In this document: positions 28,220 through 35,842 of the stretch, one piece after another
Numbering within the stretch: the first letter of the stretch is position 1
Layout: each line of letters starts with the position of its first letter
Source of the DNA: Corynebacterium guangdongense
GTDB taxonomy: Bacteria; Actinomycetota; Actinomycetes; Mycobacteriales; Mycobacteriaceae
NCBI RefSeq assembly: GCF_030408915.1
Contig: NZ_CP047654.1
Coordinates: forward strand, 682,001 to 746,000
Length of the DNA stretch: 64,000 bases
Direction: 5' to 3'
Notes under the pieces: generated by a model
Seen by the model: only the letters and a program-made list of their open reading frames with translations
Database searches by the model: none
Told to the model about the DNA's origin: nothing
Translations under genes and position numbers: made by a program

Positions 28220-28276
28220 GGCTTGGACCCCGACGGAGTAATCGACACTAGAGCTAATGAAAGAGGCCAGCGAGAC

Positions 28277-28690
28277 ATGTTGCGAGGACTGATCATCGAC
28301 TACGCCGGGGTGCTCGACGGCCCGGAAGAGGAGCTGGAGCGCTGGCGCGCCCTGTTCGCCGCCATCAAGGCCGCGGACGTCTCCATCGCCATCCTGTCCA
28401 ATGAGCCGGGCGGCCCGGAGGCGGAGCGGATCCGGGAGTGGGAGTACCGCGGCATCGTGGACGCGGTACTGATGTCGGGCGAGATCGGCGTCGAGAAGCC
28501 GGAGTTCGGCGCGTTCCAGGCTGCGGCCGATGCCCTCGACCTGGACCTCAACGAGTGCGTCTTCGTCGACGACAACATCCACTACATCCGCGCCGGCGTC
28601 GACATCGGGCTGGTCTGCTTCCTGCACACCGCCTTCGACCGCACCGCCGTGCAGCTGAGCAGCGTCTACGACCTGGAGGGGGAGTTCTAG
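28277..28690 (+). CDS. HAD-superfamily hydrolase-like protein
   Basis: 137-residue HAD-like protein without a cap domain. Motif I is IDYAGVLDG, keeping the nucleophile Asp8 but with Ala where the general acid Asp normally sits at +2. Motif II is AILSNEPG, motif III includes the Lys of GVEKPEFGAF and motif IV is FVDDN. Loss of the second Asp would reduce or alter phosphatase activity. The ATG at 28277 follows GAGGCCAGCGAG. The next gene starts directly after the stop, so the two are coupled. Substrate unknown. Confidence 0.8.
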   Translation: MLRGLIIDYAGVLDGPEEELERWRALFAAIKAADVSIAILSNEPGGPEAERIREWEYRGIVDAVLMSGEIGVEKPEFGAFQAAADALDLDLNECVFVDDNIHYIRAGVDIGLVCFLHTAFDRTAVQLSSVYDLEGEF

Positions 28691-29197
28691 GTGCGCGTCT
28701 ACCTGCCGGCGACCTTCGCGCTCCTGAACGAGCTCGCGAACGAGGGCGTCATTTCCGCGCGCAACGGCTGGGGCTTCACGGTGACCCCCGCGCTGCGGGA
28801 GTTCTACACCAGCGGCGACGAGGAGGAGCTGGAGGCCATCGCCTTCGACGACGCCGCCGAGGCGTCCCTGCGCCTGCTGGCCATCGGCGACGAGGAGAAG
28901 TTCCCGCACCGTCGCGTGGTCATTTCCGTCGACGTCGACGACGCGGCCGTGACGCTGGCGGACGACATGGGTGACACGGTCGTCAAGCTCGCGCCGGCGC
29001 AGGTCACCGTCGACCAGGTCGCGGCGCTGCACGTCGACGTCGCCGAGGCCGAGCCGGCCACCGCCAAAGCCATCCAGGTCATCGACGCCTCCGACCTGGG
29101 GGACGAGGACGCCGAGCTGATCGTGGGCGACGCCCAGGACAACTACATGGCGTTCTACGACGTCTCCGAGCTGGGCGTGCTCATCGACCTGCTCTAG
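28691..29197 (+). CDS. DUF6912 family protein
   Basis: 168-residue acidic protein starting MRVYLPATFALLNELANEG, the hallmark of this actinobacterial family, with WGFTVTPALREFY and later RVVISVDVDDAAV. It consists of two related alpha/beta halves with no catalytic residues that I can recognise. The GTG start follows the HAD stop codon immediately. It is convergent with rsgA, only 16 nt apart. Conserved linkage with a HAD protein suggests a joint function that is unknown. Confidence 0.82.
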   Translation: MRVYLPATFALLNELANEGVISARNGWGFTVTPALREFYTSGDEEELEAIAFDDAAEASLRLLAIGDEEKFPHRRVVISVDVDDAAVTLADDMGDTVVKLAPAQVTVDQVAALHVDVAEAEPATAKAIQVIDASDLGDEDAELIVGDAQDNYMAFYDVSELGVLIDLL

Positions 29198-29213
29198 GCG
29201 CGGATCCCGGGAT

Positions 29214-30245
29214 CTACATCTCCCATTCGTTGTTGCTGCGCAGCGCCCCGAGTAGTTTGCGCACGGCGACCACCCGGCGGCCCGTCGCGGTCCCGGGGTC
29301 GAGCTCGTCCCAGGCGCACTCCGGATCCGCAGGCGGGCCCATGTGGGAGCAGCCGCGCGGGCAGCGTTCGGTCGCCTCGGCCAGATCCTCGAACACGCGG
29401 ATGACGGCCTCCGGCTCGACGTGGGCCAGACCGAAGGAACGGATGCCCGGGGTGTCGATGATCCAGCCGCCGCCCTCGCCCGGCAGCGGCAGGGCCACCG
29501 ACTGGGTGGAGGTGTGCCGGCCCTTGCCGACCCCGGAGACGATGCCGGTGGCGCGGTTGGCGTCCGGGACCAGTCGGTTGACCAGCGTCGATTTCCCCAC
29601 GCCGGAGTGCCCGATCAGGGCGGTGACCTTGCCCTCGATGAGTGCCTCGACCTCATCGAGGGAGTCGTCGATGCCGGCGATGACGACGGTGACGTCGAGG
29701 GCCGCGAACTCCTCGGCGAAGGGGGTGGGGTCGGTGAGATCGGACTTCGTCAGGCAGAGGATCGGGTGGATGTTGCCGACGAAGGCGGCCACCAGCGCGC
29801 GCTCGACGAAACCGGAGCGCGGCGGCGGGTCGGCCACAGCCGAGACGATGAGCAGCTGGTCCGCGTTTGCGACGACGATGCGCTCGTAGGGGTCGGTGTC
29901 GTCGGCGGTGCGGCGCAGCACGCTGGTGCGCTCCGCGAGCTTGACGATGCGCGCCAGGGTGTCCTTCTGACCTGTGGTGTCGCCGACGACGCCGACGCGA
30001 TCGCCGACCTCGATGGCGGTGCGGCCCAGTTCGCGGGCGCGCATGCACACGATCGGCTTGTCGACGGTGTCGGGGCGGTCGTCGAGGACCACACCCCAGC
30101 GGCCGCGGTCCTTGGTGACGACCATGCCGAATTCGGCGTCCGCGTGCGCCGGGCGGTCCTTGGTCCGCGGCCGGGACCCCTTGCCCGGGCGGACGCGGAC
30201 GTCCGACTCGTCCCAGCGCCGGCCTCCGAAGGTCCCTCTAGCCAT
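29214..30245 (-). CDS. rsgA: ribosome small subunit biogenesis GTPase RsgA
   Basis: 343-residue circularly permuted GTPase that checks late 30S assembly. After an N-terminal OB-fold (about 40-100) the G motifs come in the order G4 (LTKSDLTD), G5, G1 (GHSGVGKST), G2 and G3 (DTPGIRSF). The C-terminal zinc domain has the Cys/His set in [17 protein letters not shown]. The start overlaps the aroA stop by 8 nt, so the genes form an operon. The same aroA-rsgA pair occurs in C. glutamicum and mycobacteria. Confidence 0.93.
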   Translation of the reverse strand: MARGTFGGRRWDESDVRVRPGKGSRPRTKDRPAHADAEFGMVVTKDRGRWGVVLDDRPDTVDKPIVCMRARELGRTAIEVGDRVGVVGDTTGQKDTLARIVKLAERTSVLRRTADDTDPYERIVVANADQLLIVSAVADPPPRSGFVERALVAAFVGNIHPILCLTKSDLTDPTPFAEEFAALDVTVVIAGIDDSLDEVEALIEGKVTALIGHSGVGKSTLVNRLVPDANRATGIVSGVGKGRHTSTQSVALPLPGEGGGWIIDTPGIRSFGLAHVEPEAVIRVFEDLAEATERCPRGCSHMGPPADPECAWDELDPGTATGRRVVAVRKLLGALRSNNEWEM

Positions 30246-31506
30246 GGATCATCCCCGACCACATGCCCGGGAAGTCCGGCATGGTCTTCGAGGTGGAGGC
30301 GATGTCGTCGACCTCGACGCCCTCGACCACCAGGCCGATGATGGCGCCGGCGGTGGCCATCCGGTGGTCGGCGTAGGCGTGCCAGAGACCGCCGTGCAGC
30401 TCGGCCGGTTGGATCAGCAGGCCGTCCTCGAGCTCGGTGCAGTCGCCGCCGAGGCCGGTGATCTCGGCGGTCAGGGCCGCCAGCCGGTCGGTTTCGTGGC
30501 CGCGCAGGTGGGCGACGCCCGTTAGTCGGGAGGGGGTGCTGGCGCAGGCGGCCAGCGCGGCGACGGTCGGGGTGAGCTCACCGACGTCGCCCATGTCCAT
30601 GTCGACGCCGGTGAGCCTGCCGTCGGCCGGACCGCTGACCTGGAGGTCACCCCCGACGCGCTCGACGGTGCAGCCCATCCGGGTGAGGATGTCGCGGATG
30701 GCGTCGCCGGGCTGGGTGGTGGTCTCCGGCCAGTCCTTGACGGTGACTCGACCGCCGGTGACGGCGGCCGCGGCCAGGAACGGGGTGGCGTTGGACAGGT
30801 CCGGCTCGATGGCCCAGTCGCGGGCCCTGATCACGCCCGGTTCGACTGTCCAGGACCTGCCGTCCTCGGACCGGGAGCCGGTGACGCCGGCGTCGCGAAG
30901 CATCTCGATGGTCATGTCGATGTGCGGGGTCGACGGCAGCGAGTCGCCGGTGTGGCGCACGGTCAGGCCCTTGTCGAAGCGGGCCCCGGCGAGCAGCAGA
31001 CCGGAGACGAACTGGGAGGAGCCGGAGGCGTCGATCTCCACGGTGCCGCCCTCGATGGCGCCGGCGCCGTGGACGGTGAAGGGCAGGGTGTCGCCGTCGA
31101 TGTCGGCGCCCAAGTCGCGCAGCGCGTCGAGGATGGTGCTCATCGGGCGCTCGCGGGCGTACTCATCACCGTCGAAGAGAACGTCGCCCTCGGCGAGCAC
31201 GGCCACGGCCGGGACGAAGCGCATGACGGTGCCGGCCAGACCGCAGTCGACCTCGCCGCCGCGGAAGGCGCCGGGGGTCACCGTGGTGGTGCCGTCGGCC
31301 TCGTCGGTGATCTCGACGCCGATGGACTGCAGGGCCCGGCTCATCAGGTCGGTGTCGCGCGAGCGCAGGGTGCCGGTGAGCACGGAGGTGCCGTCGGCGA
31401 GCGCTGCCAGGATGTAGGCGCGGTTGGTGATCGACTTCGAACCGGGAATCCGGATCTCGTGGTCAATCGGTGCGGACACATACGGGGCGAGCCAATTCGA
31501 GGACAT
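30238..31506 (-). CDS. aroA: 3-phosphoshikimate 1-carboxyvinyltransferase (EPSP synthase)
   Basis: 422-residue shikimate-pathway enzyme joining shikimate 3-phosphate with phosphoenolpyruvate. Features are the [16 protein letters not shown] motif at about 19-34, [11 protein letters not shown] (the LxAGTAxR-type loop), the RGHETDRL motif and [12 protein letters not shown] near the end. ATG 31506 gives the family start. The frame runs further upstream, but a TATTAT hexamer lies 6 nt before this ATG, predicting a leaderless transcript. Divergent from the SRAP gene with only 18 nt between the start codons. Confidence 0.95.
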   Translation of the reverse strand: MSSNWLAPYVSAPIDHEIRIPGSKSITNRAYILAALADGTSVLTGTLRSRDTDLMSRALQSIGVEITDEADGTTTVTPGAFRGGEVDCGLAGTVMRFVPAVAVLAEGDVLFDGDEYARERPMSTILDALRDLGADIDGDTLPFTVHGAGAIEGGTVEIDASGSSQFVSGLLLAGARFDKGLTVRHTGDSLPSTPHIDMTIEMLRDAGVTGSRSEDGRSWTVEPGVIRARDWAIEPDLSNATPFLAAAAVTGGRVTVKDWPETTTQPGDAIRDILTRMGCTVERVGGDLQVSGPADGRLTGVDMDMGDVGELTPTVAALAACASTPSRLTGVAHLRGHETDRLAALTAEITGLGGDCTELEDGLLIQPAELHGGLWHAYADHRMATAGAIIGLVVEGVEVDDIASTSKTMPDFPGMWSGMIHG

Positions 31507-31511
31507 GTGAC

Positions 31512-31517
31512 CATAAT
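31512..31517 (+). promoter_or_regulatory. -10 hexamer CATAAT for the SRAP gene
   Basis: CATAAT followed by 7 nt and the ATG at 31525, so the transcript is predicted leaderless. It shares five bases with the opposing aroA -10. Confidence 0.55.
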
Positions 31518-31518
31518 A
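31513..31518 (-). promoter_or_regulatory. -10 hexamer TATTAT for aroA
   Basis: On the minus strand TATTAT is followed by 6 nt and the ATG at 31506. It overlaps the plus-strand CATAAT; the two promoters cannot both be melted at once. Confidence 0.55.
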
Positions 31519-31524
31519 GGGCTT

Positions 31525-32223
31525 ATGTGCGGACGATTCGTATTGTTCACCACCGGCGACGCGCTCCTCGAGCGGGTCGGCTCCCTGCCGGGCGTAACGG
31601 AGGTGCTGGCCCCGGAGGGAACGCCGGGCCCGCGCTACAACGTCGCGCCCACCCAGACCGTCCCGATCGTGCGGGTCAAGGAGTCGCTGGCGCAGGTTGA
31701 TCCCGCCAGGTGGGGGCTCATCCCGCACTGGAAGAAGGACGACAGCGGCCCGCCCCTGTTCAACGCCCGCGGCGAGACCGTGGCGGAGAAGCCCTCCTTC
31801 CGCGACGCCTTCAAGCGCCAGCGCAGCCTCATGGTGCTCGACGGCTACTACGAGTGGTTCGTGCCGGAGGAGGAGCGGGGCAAGTCCCGCCCGAAGAAGC
31901 AGCCCTACTATGTGCGGCGCACGGACGGCGGGGTGCTCTGGGCCGCCGGGCTATGGTCGACGGGACTCGACCAGCTTTCGACGACCATGGTCACCACGGA
32001 GTCCGCCGGGAGGATCGCATGGCTGCACGACCGCCTGCCGCGCTTCCTCGCCGAGGAGGAGATCGAGCAGTGGCTGCACGGCACGCCCGAGGAGGCCGCG
32101 GAACTGCTCCACCCGGCGCCGTCCTCGCTGATCGACGCCTTCGAGTGGTCGCCGGCGGATCCGGCGGTCGGCAGCGTCCGCAACGACCACGCCGGGCTGA
32201 TCGAGAACCCCGGTCTGTTCTAG
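31525..32223 (+). CDS. SRAP domain protein (YedK/HMCES family)
   Basis: 232-residue SOS-response-associated peptidase family protein. YedK/HMCES proteins form a covalent cross-link with abasic sites in single-stranded DNA through the Cys2 exposed after Met removal; here the start is MCGRF. Other active-site residues are the Asn in YNVAPTQ, the Glu in VLDGYYEWF and the His in [10 protein letters not shown]. The ATG at 31525 leaves no room for a leader. No LexA-type box is seen in the 18-nt gap with aroA. Confidence 0.93.
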   Translation: MCGRFVLFTTGDALLERVGSLPGVTEVLAPEGTPGPRYNVAPTQTVPIVRVKESLAQVDPARWGLIPHWKKDDSGPPLFNARGETVAEKPSFRDAFKRQRSLMVLDGYYEWFVPEEERGKSRPKKQPYYVRRTDGGVLWAAGLWSTGLDQLSTTMVTTESAGRIAWLHDRLPRFLAEEEIEQWLHGTPEEAAELLHPAPSSLIDAFEWSPADPAVGSVRNDHAGLIENPGLF

Positions 32224-32318
32224 GCCGGATTGTGTCCGGCGCGTGATCGCGGAATCCCGTCCCGGCGTCGACGGGTGGGCGGCGGTCGACGGCTTTCTGG
32301 CCCCGGCACCCGTTGACC

Positions 32319-32324
32319 TACAAT
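32319..32324 (+). promoter_or_regulatory. -10 hexamer TACAAT upstream of sigH
   Basis: TACAAT lies 42 nt before the sigH ATG with a leader holding AGGAGGC. It looks like a housekeeping-sigma -10; no convincing SigH-type GGAA/GTT pair was found here. Confidence 0.4.
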
Positions 32325-32366
32325 GGGGCAGAGAATTTTCCCCGAACCAGGAGGCACACGGCCAGC

Positions 32367-33071
32367 ATGGTGGACAGAGACGACGCCGCCGACGAGGTGG
32401 AGGACACCACCCGCGTCGACGACACCGATCCGGAGGTCCTGGCTGCCCGTTTCGAGGAGGAAGCGCTGCCGCTGCTCGACCAGCTCTACGGCGGTGCGCT
32501 GCGGATGACGCGCAACCCGCAGGACGCCGAGGATCTGGTGCAGGAGGCCTACCTCAAGGCCTACCGCTCCTTCCACTCCTTCCGTCCGGGCACCAACCTC
32601 AAGGCGTGGTTGTACCGGATCATGACCAACACCTACATCAATTCCTACCGCAAGAAGCAGCGCCAGCCGGTGGAGGCAGCGACGGAGGAGATCACGGACT
32701 ACCAGCTCTACACGACGTCCTCGCACGACTCGACGGGCCTGGAATCCGCCGAGGTGCTGGCCCTGGGCAACATGCCCGACAGGAACATCACCGACGCGCT
32801 CAACCAGCTTTCCGAGGACTACCGCATGGTCGTCTACCTCGCCGACGTCGAGGGGCTGGCCTACAAGGAGATCGCGGAGGTCATGGACACGCCCATCGGC
32901 ACGGTGATGAGCCGCCTGCACCGGGGAAGAAAACAGCTGCGCACGTTGTTGAAGGATGTAGCCCGGGAGCAAGGCATCGGCCTCGACCACCCGGATATGG
33001 CTGAAACCACTGATACCGAGACCCCTGCCACGGCGCGAAAGAGCGACCGCGACACTGCTAAGGAAGGGTGA
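32367..33071 (+). CDS. sigH: ECF sigma factor SigH (heat/oxidative stress)
   Basis: 234-residue ECF sigma factor. Region 2 (about 33-105) has [18 protein letters not shown] and [16 protein letters not shown]. Region 4 (about 140-200) has [22 protein letters not shown] and the recognition helix [13 protein letters not shown]. The acidic head and Thr/Asp-rich tail lie outside the core. In C. glutamicum SigH drives thioredoxin, mycothiol and heat-shock genes and is held by RshA. rshA follows directly downstream, confirming the assignment. ATG 32367 is used because it begins the conserved region with an AGGAGG sequence upstream. Confidence 0.95.
   Translation: MVDRDDAADEVEDTTRVDDTDPEVLAARFEEEALPLLDQLYGGALRMTRNPQDAEDLVQEAYLKAYRSFHSFRPGTNLKAWLYRIMTNTYINSYRKKQRQPVEAATEEITDYQLYTTSSHDSTGLESAEVLALGNMPDRNITDALNQLSEDYRMVVYLADVEGLAYKEIAEVMDTPIGTVMSRLHRGRKQLRTLLKDVAREQGIGLDHPDMAETTDTETPATARKSDRDTAKEG
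32925..32947 (+). promoter_or_regulatory. candidate SigH-type promoter inside sigH, upstream of rshA
   Basis: GGAA at 32925 and GTT at 32945, 16 nt apart, resemble the SigH consensus GGAA-N16 to 21-GTT. An internal sigH promoter serving rshA is reported for C. glutamicum; this copy is a weak pattern match only. Confidence 0.25.
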
Positions 33072-33079
33072 GAACCGAC

Positions 33080-33352
33080 ATGGCTCTGCAGGACCACGAC
33101 TCCGCCACCGAACCGTGCGGCTGCGAACGAGACAGCATTCACGCCGCGCTCTGTGATCTCTTCGACGGAAGGATCGACGCCGCGCGCGCCGAGGAAATCC
33201 GCCGGCAGATCGCGCGGTGCCCGAGCTGTTCGGAGCGGCTGGATTCCGAGGAGACCATCCGCATTCTCATGCGCCGGTGCGCGGAGTCCGACAGCGCGCC
33301 GATGACCCTGCGCCAAAGGATCACGACGCAGTTGCGGATCACCCGATTCTGA
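33080..33352 (+). CDS. rshA: anti-sigma factor RshA (RsrA family)
   Basis: 90-residue redox-sensing anti-sigma factor for SigH. The family zinc motif HxxxCxxC appears here as QIARCPSC, so Gln43 replaces the usual His while Cys47 and Cys50 remain. Other candidates for metal binding are Cys13, Cys15, His21 and Cys25. The rest is helical and Arg-rich, as needed to wrap the sigma factor. The ATG at 33080 follows AAGGAAGGG; a GTG at 33068 overlapping the sigH stop would add four residues. Oxidation of the Cys pair should release SigH. Confidence 0.9.
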   Translation: MALQDHDSATEPCGCERDSIHAALCDLFDGRIDAARAEEIRRQIARCPSCSERLDSEETIRILMRRCAESDSAPMTLRQRITTQLRITRF

Positions 33353-33356
33353 CCGG

Positions 33357-34319
33357 ATGACGCTCAATCGCCTCACGGCCTGGTTGGACACCCACCAGGT
33401 CGCTTTGTATCTGGTGGCCATGCTCCTCGGCGCGGGGATCGGCCTGGGCGTCCCCGCCGTCGCCGGGCCCGCCCAAACCCTCATCAACCCCTCGTTGGGG
33501 CTGCTGCTCTACGCCACCTTCCTCGGGATCCCCTTCACCCGACTGGTGTCGGCGTTCCGGGACGCCAGATTTCTGCTCGCGGTGCTGGCGGGAAACTTTA
33601 TGGTCGTGCCCGTGGTGGTCTGGGCGTTGACCCGTCCTCTCGCTGACGACCTCGTGCTGCTGGTCGGTGCCTGCCTGGTGCTGCTGGCGCCGTGCATCGA
33701 CTACGTCCTCGTCTTCACCGGGCTCGCCGGCGGCGCGAAGGATCGGCTGTTGGCGGCGACGCCGCTGCTCATGTTCGCCCAGATGGCGCTGCTGCCGCTG
33801 TACCTCCGCGTGCTTGTCGACGCCTCCCTGCTCGCCACCTTCGACCCGGCGCCGTTCCTGACCGCCCTGGTCGGGCTCATCATTGTGCCGCTGCTGGCGG
33901 CGGTGGTCACGCAGGCCCTCTCCGCGCGCCTCGCCGTTGCCCGACGGCTGGGGCGCCTCATGGAGGCGGCGATGGTTCCGCTGATGATGCTGACCCTGGC
34001 CGTCGTCATCGCCTCCCAGATCAGCGGGGTGGGACAGGAATGGGCCACCCTGGCCCGGGTGGTGCCCGCCTTTGCAGCCTTTGCCCTCATCATGGCGGGG
34101 CTGGGGTGGGTGCTCGCGCGGGCCTTCCGGCTGGACGTGCCCGGTCAGCGGGCGGTCGTTTTTTCCACGGTGACGCGCAATTCGCTGGTCGTCCTGCCCA
34201 TCGGTCTGGCGATGCCGGCCGGGTTCGCCCTGGTGCCGCTGGTGCTGGTGACGCAGACGCTGGTGGAGCTGATCGTGATGGTGGCGGGCGTTCGCCTCGT
34301 GCCCCGACTCATCCGCTAG
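33357..34319 (+). CDS. BASS/ACR3-like transporter (arsenic-resistance family)
   Basis: 320-residue integral membrane protein with about ten hydrophobic segments, the fold of bile-acid:sodium symporters and ACR3 arsenite exporters. Family-like elements are GLGVPAVAGPAQTLINPSLG near the start, the LAPCIDYVLVFTGLAGG segment and TVTRNSLVVLPIGLA near the end. The Cys in LAPCIDYV lies where ACR3 has its catalytic Cys. No arsR, arsC or ars operator is nearby, so the substrate is uncertain. It begins 4 nt after rshA and may be SigH-coregulated; a hairpin follows its stop. Confidence 0.85.
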   Translation: MTLNRLTAWLDTHQVALYLVAMLLGAGIGLGVPAVAGPAQTLINPSLGLLLYATFLGIPFTRLVSAFRDARFLLAVLAGNFMVVPVVVWALTRPLADDLVLLVGACLVLLAPCIDYVLVFTGLAGGAKDRLLAATPLLMFAQMALLPLYLRVLVDASLLATFDPAPFLTALVGLIIVPLLAAVVTQALSARLAVARRLGRLMEAAMVPLMMLTLAVVIASQISGVGQEWATLARVVPAFAAFALIMAGLGWVLARAFRLDVPGQRAVVFSTVTRNSLVVLPIGLAMPAGFALVPLVLVTQTLVELIVMVAGVRLVPRLIR

Positions 34320-34340
34320 GCGCCCGCCGGGCAAACGAAC

Positions 34341-34380
34341 GGCCCCCGGCCCGACAGCTGCTGCTGTCTGGCCGGGGGCC
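34341..34380. terminator. bidirectional hairpin between the transporter and bL37
   Basis: GGCCCCCGGCC (34341-34351) pairs with GGCCGGGGGCC (34370-34380), with inner ACAGC/GCTGT pairing. It sits between two convergent stops. Confidence 0.7.
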
Positions 34381-34406
34381 GCACCGAGTCACGGTGTGAT
34401 CAGTGC

Positions 34407-34481
34407 TTAAGAGTTCGGACGCTTGCCGTGGTTGGCGCCCTTCTTGCGACGGTCCTTACGCTTACGGCCACGCTTGCTCAT
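34407..34481 (-). CDS. 50S ribosomal protein bL37 (24 residues)
   Basis: A 24-residue, extremely basic peptide, MSKRGRKRKDRRKKGANHGK then RPNS. It matches mycobacterial bL37, a small actinobacterial large-subunit protein found by cryo-EM, in length and in the ANHGKRPN end. The ATG at 34481 is preceded on the minus strand by an AAGGAG sequence. It lies 112 nt downstream of whiB1 in the same direction. It is easily missed by gene callers because of its size. Confidence 0.85.
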   Translation of the reverse strand: MSKRGRKRKDRRKKGANHGKRPNS

Positions 34482-34593
34482 GGTTACTCCTTGAGTGGAT
34501 GGAAATGGTGATTGATTCTCCAACCCTAGCGGGCGGGTGCGCCGGGGAGAAAATTGTCCCCCGGCTTCTGACCACCGTGTTAGCGGTGGCCGC

Positions 34594-34854
34594 TTAAGCG
34601 CTGATGCGGGTGCGGCCGCGGCCGCGCTTGTTCGCGCGCTTGAGGGCGCGACGCTCCTCCTCGGAGAGGCCGCCCCAGACGCCGGCGTCCTGACCGGTCT
34701 CGAGGGACCAGACGAGGCACTCGGAGGATACCGGGCAGCGGTGGCAGACCATCTTGGCCTGGGCGATCTGGGTGAGTGCGGGACCGGAGTTGCCGACCGG
34801 GAAGAAGAGCTCCGGGTCCTCGTCGCGGCAAATTGCTTCGTGGCGCCAATCCAT
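34594..34854 (-). CDS. whcE: WhiB1-type [4Fe-4S] regulator (WhcE)
   Basis: 86-residue WhiB-family protein; WhiB1 is essential in mycobacteria, reacts with nitric oxide and binds the primary sigma factor, and WhcE of C. glutamicum acts in oxidative and heat stress. Cluster ligands are Cys9, Cys37, Cys40 and Cys46. The GVWGG turn and the basic KRANKRGRGRTR tail for DNA contact are present. An AGGAG sequence precedes the ATG. The 530 nt upstream contain a palindrome and a GlxR/CRP-type site. bL37 follows. Confidence 0.93.
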   Translation of the reverse strand: MDWRHEAICRDEDPELFFPVGNSGPALTQIAQAKMVCHRCPVSSECLVWSLETGQDAGVWGGLSEEERRALKRANKRGRGRTRISA

Positions 34855-34947
34855 GATTGATGATCTCCTAGAAAAAATAAGACGTGTGGAACGTGCGGTG
34901 AATTACGTGCTGTGGCAAGGGTTTCGGACAAATGCACACCAGACGAC

Positions 34948-34969
34948 GGAAACCGGGGTCCTGGTTTCC
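34948..34969. promoter_or_regulatory. palindrome GGAAACC-N8-GGTTTCC upstream of whcE
   Basis: Perfect 7-bp inverted repeat with an 8-nt centre, 94 nt before the whcE start codon. It is a good candidate operator. Confidence 0.45.
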
Positions 34970-35173
34970 CAGGCGAGGATCCGCGCAAAGTAGAACTGAC
35001 ACATGGACGGGCGGGGCCGGACTGCCTGCAGCGGTCTCAGCGACTCCGCCTCGGTTCACGTGCTGTTAACCCTGTGGTGGCTCAGAGTTCGGGGCCGATT
35101 CATTGGCCATTTGTTTTGCTACCCAGGAATAATGGCATGTAAACAAAACCTTCGCTAGAGGTAAACGCGATAA

Positions 35174-35189
35174 TGTGACGAGATTCACT
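35174..35189. promoter_or_regulatory. GlxR/CRP-type site TGTGACGAGATTCACT
   Basis: It matches the TGTGA-N6-TCACA consensus at nine of ten positions. WhiB1 is CRP-regulated in M. tuberculosis, so a GlxR site here is plausible, although it lies 320 nt from whcE. It overlaps the end of a GATAAT hexamer on the plus strand. Confidence 0.5.
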
Positions 35190-35371
35190 TCTGTGCCCCG
35201 AATTGAATCACCTCTCATTGAGGTCCCGGTTCGCCATTCCCTTGTCCAAAAACCCTTCCGGCCTGGACTTACGCCATTTGTGACGTGGGGCATATTGGGG
35301 CCCAAAGGGCAAATCGGGTACGCCCGAGGGCCCCGTGTTCATGGCCATGACCTGGGTGGAAGCCGGCGGGC

Positions 35372-35377
35372 TAGACT
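35372..35377 (+). promoter_or_regulatory. -10 hexamer TAGACT, leaderless
   Basis: TAGACT is followed by 8 nt and the GTG at 35386, fixing that start. Confidence 0.55.
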
Positions 35378-35385
35378 TGCTGCTC

Positions 35386-35838
35386 GTGACTGTCTCTTCA
35401 TCCTCCTCTGCCCATCACCCCGTCGTCCCGATTCCCGCCGTGCTGAAGTTCGGCGCCGGAGTCACCATTGTCCAGGCGGTCGTGGCCTTCGTCATCGGCG
35501 TGCTCTTCATCCTCGAGGACTTCCGCACCATGGGGGAGGAGGACAGTCTCCTCTCGGACACCGGCGCCACCGACTGGGTCGGCACCGGCACCGCGATCTT
35601 CATCTTCATCGTCTTCGGCGCGGCCCTCGCCGGGGCCGTCAGCATGTTGCGCGGCCACACCTGGGGCCGGGGGCCGATCGTCCTGCTGCAGATCCTGCTG
35701 CTGTTCGTCGCCTTCTACATGTTCTCCGGCGGCCAGCCCGCGGCCGGCGCGGCGGTGGCGCTCTCGGCGCTCCTCATCCTGGTGGGGGTGCTGCACCCCA
35801 AGACGAACGAGTGGTACTCCTCGGTCTACGGGGGCTGA
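35386..35838 (+). CDS. four-TM membrane protein (Rv3217c-like position)
   Basis: 150-residue integral membrane protein with hydrophobic segments at about 20-42, 60-82, 88-110 and 115-135 and an acidic loop LEDFRTMGEEDSLL after the first. The GTG start at 35386 is set by a leaderless promoter; the ATG at 35341 lies upstream of that -10. No known domain. Convergent with the beta-propeller gene, 4 nt apart. Its place near whiB1 and rhlE matches an Rv3217c-type protein. Confidence 0.75.
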   Translation: MTVSSSSSAHHPVVPIPAVLKFGAGVTIVQAVVAFVIGVLFILEDFRTMGEEDSLLSDTGATDWVGTGTAIFIFIVFGAALAGAVSMLRGHTWGRGPIVLLQILLLFVAFYMFSGGQPAAGAAVALSALLILVGVLHPKTNEWYSSVYGG

Positions 35839-35842
35839 GGCG

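Larger units (their letters stand above)
34855..35385. other. non-coding upstream region of whcE
   Basis: 531 nt without a convincing gene. It contains the palindrome at 34948-34969, a CRP/GlxR-type site at 35174-35189 overlapping a GATAAT hexamer at 35169-35174, an AT-rich patch near 35105-35150, and a GC hairpin GGGGCCC...GGGCCCC with an inner CGGGTACGCCCG at about 35297-35334. The last part serves the membrane gene at 35386. The middle could encode an untranslated RNA, but no known family is recognised. Confidence 0.5.

Noticed and set aside
35066..35305. 79-codon minus-strand frame upstream of whcE
   Set aside because: No ribosome-binding site, no family match, and it covers the GlxR-type site and AT-rich promoter patch.
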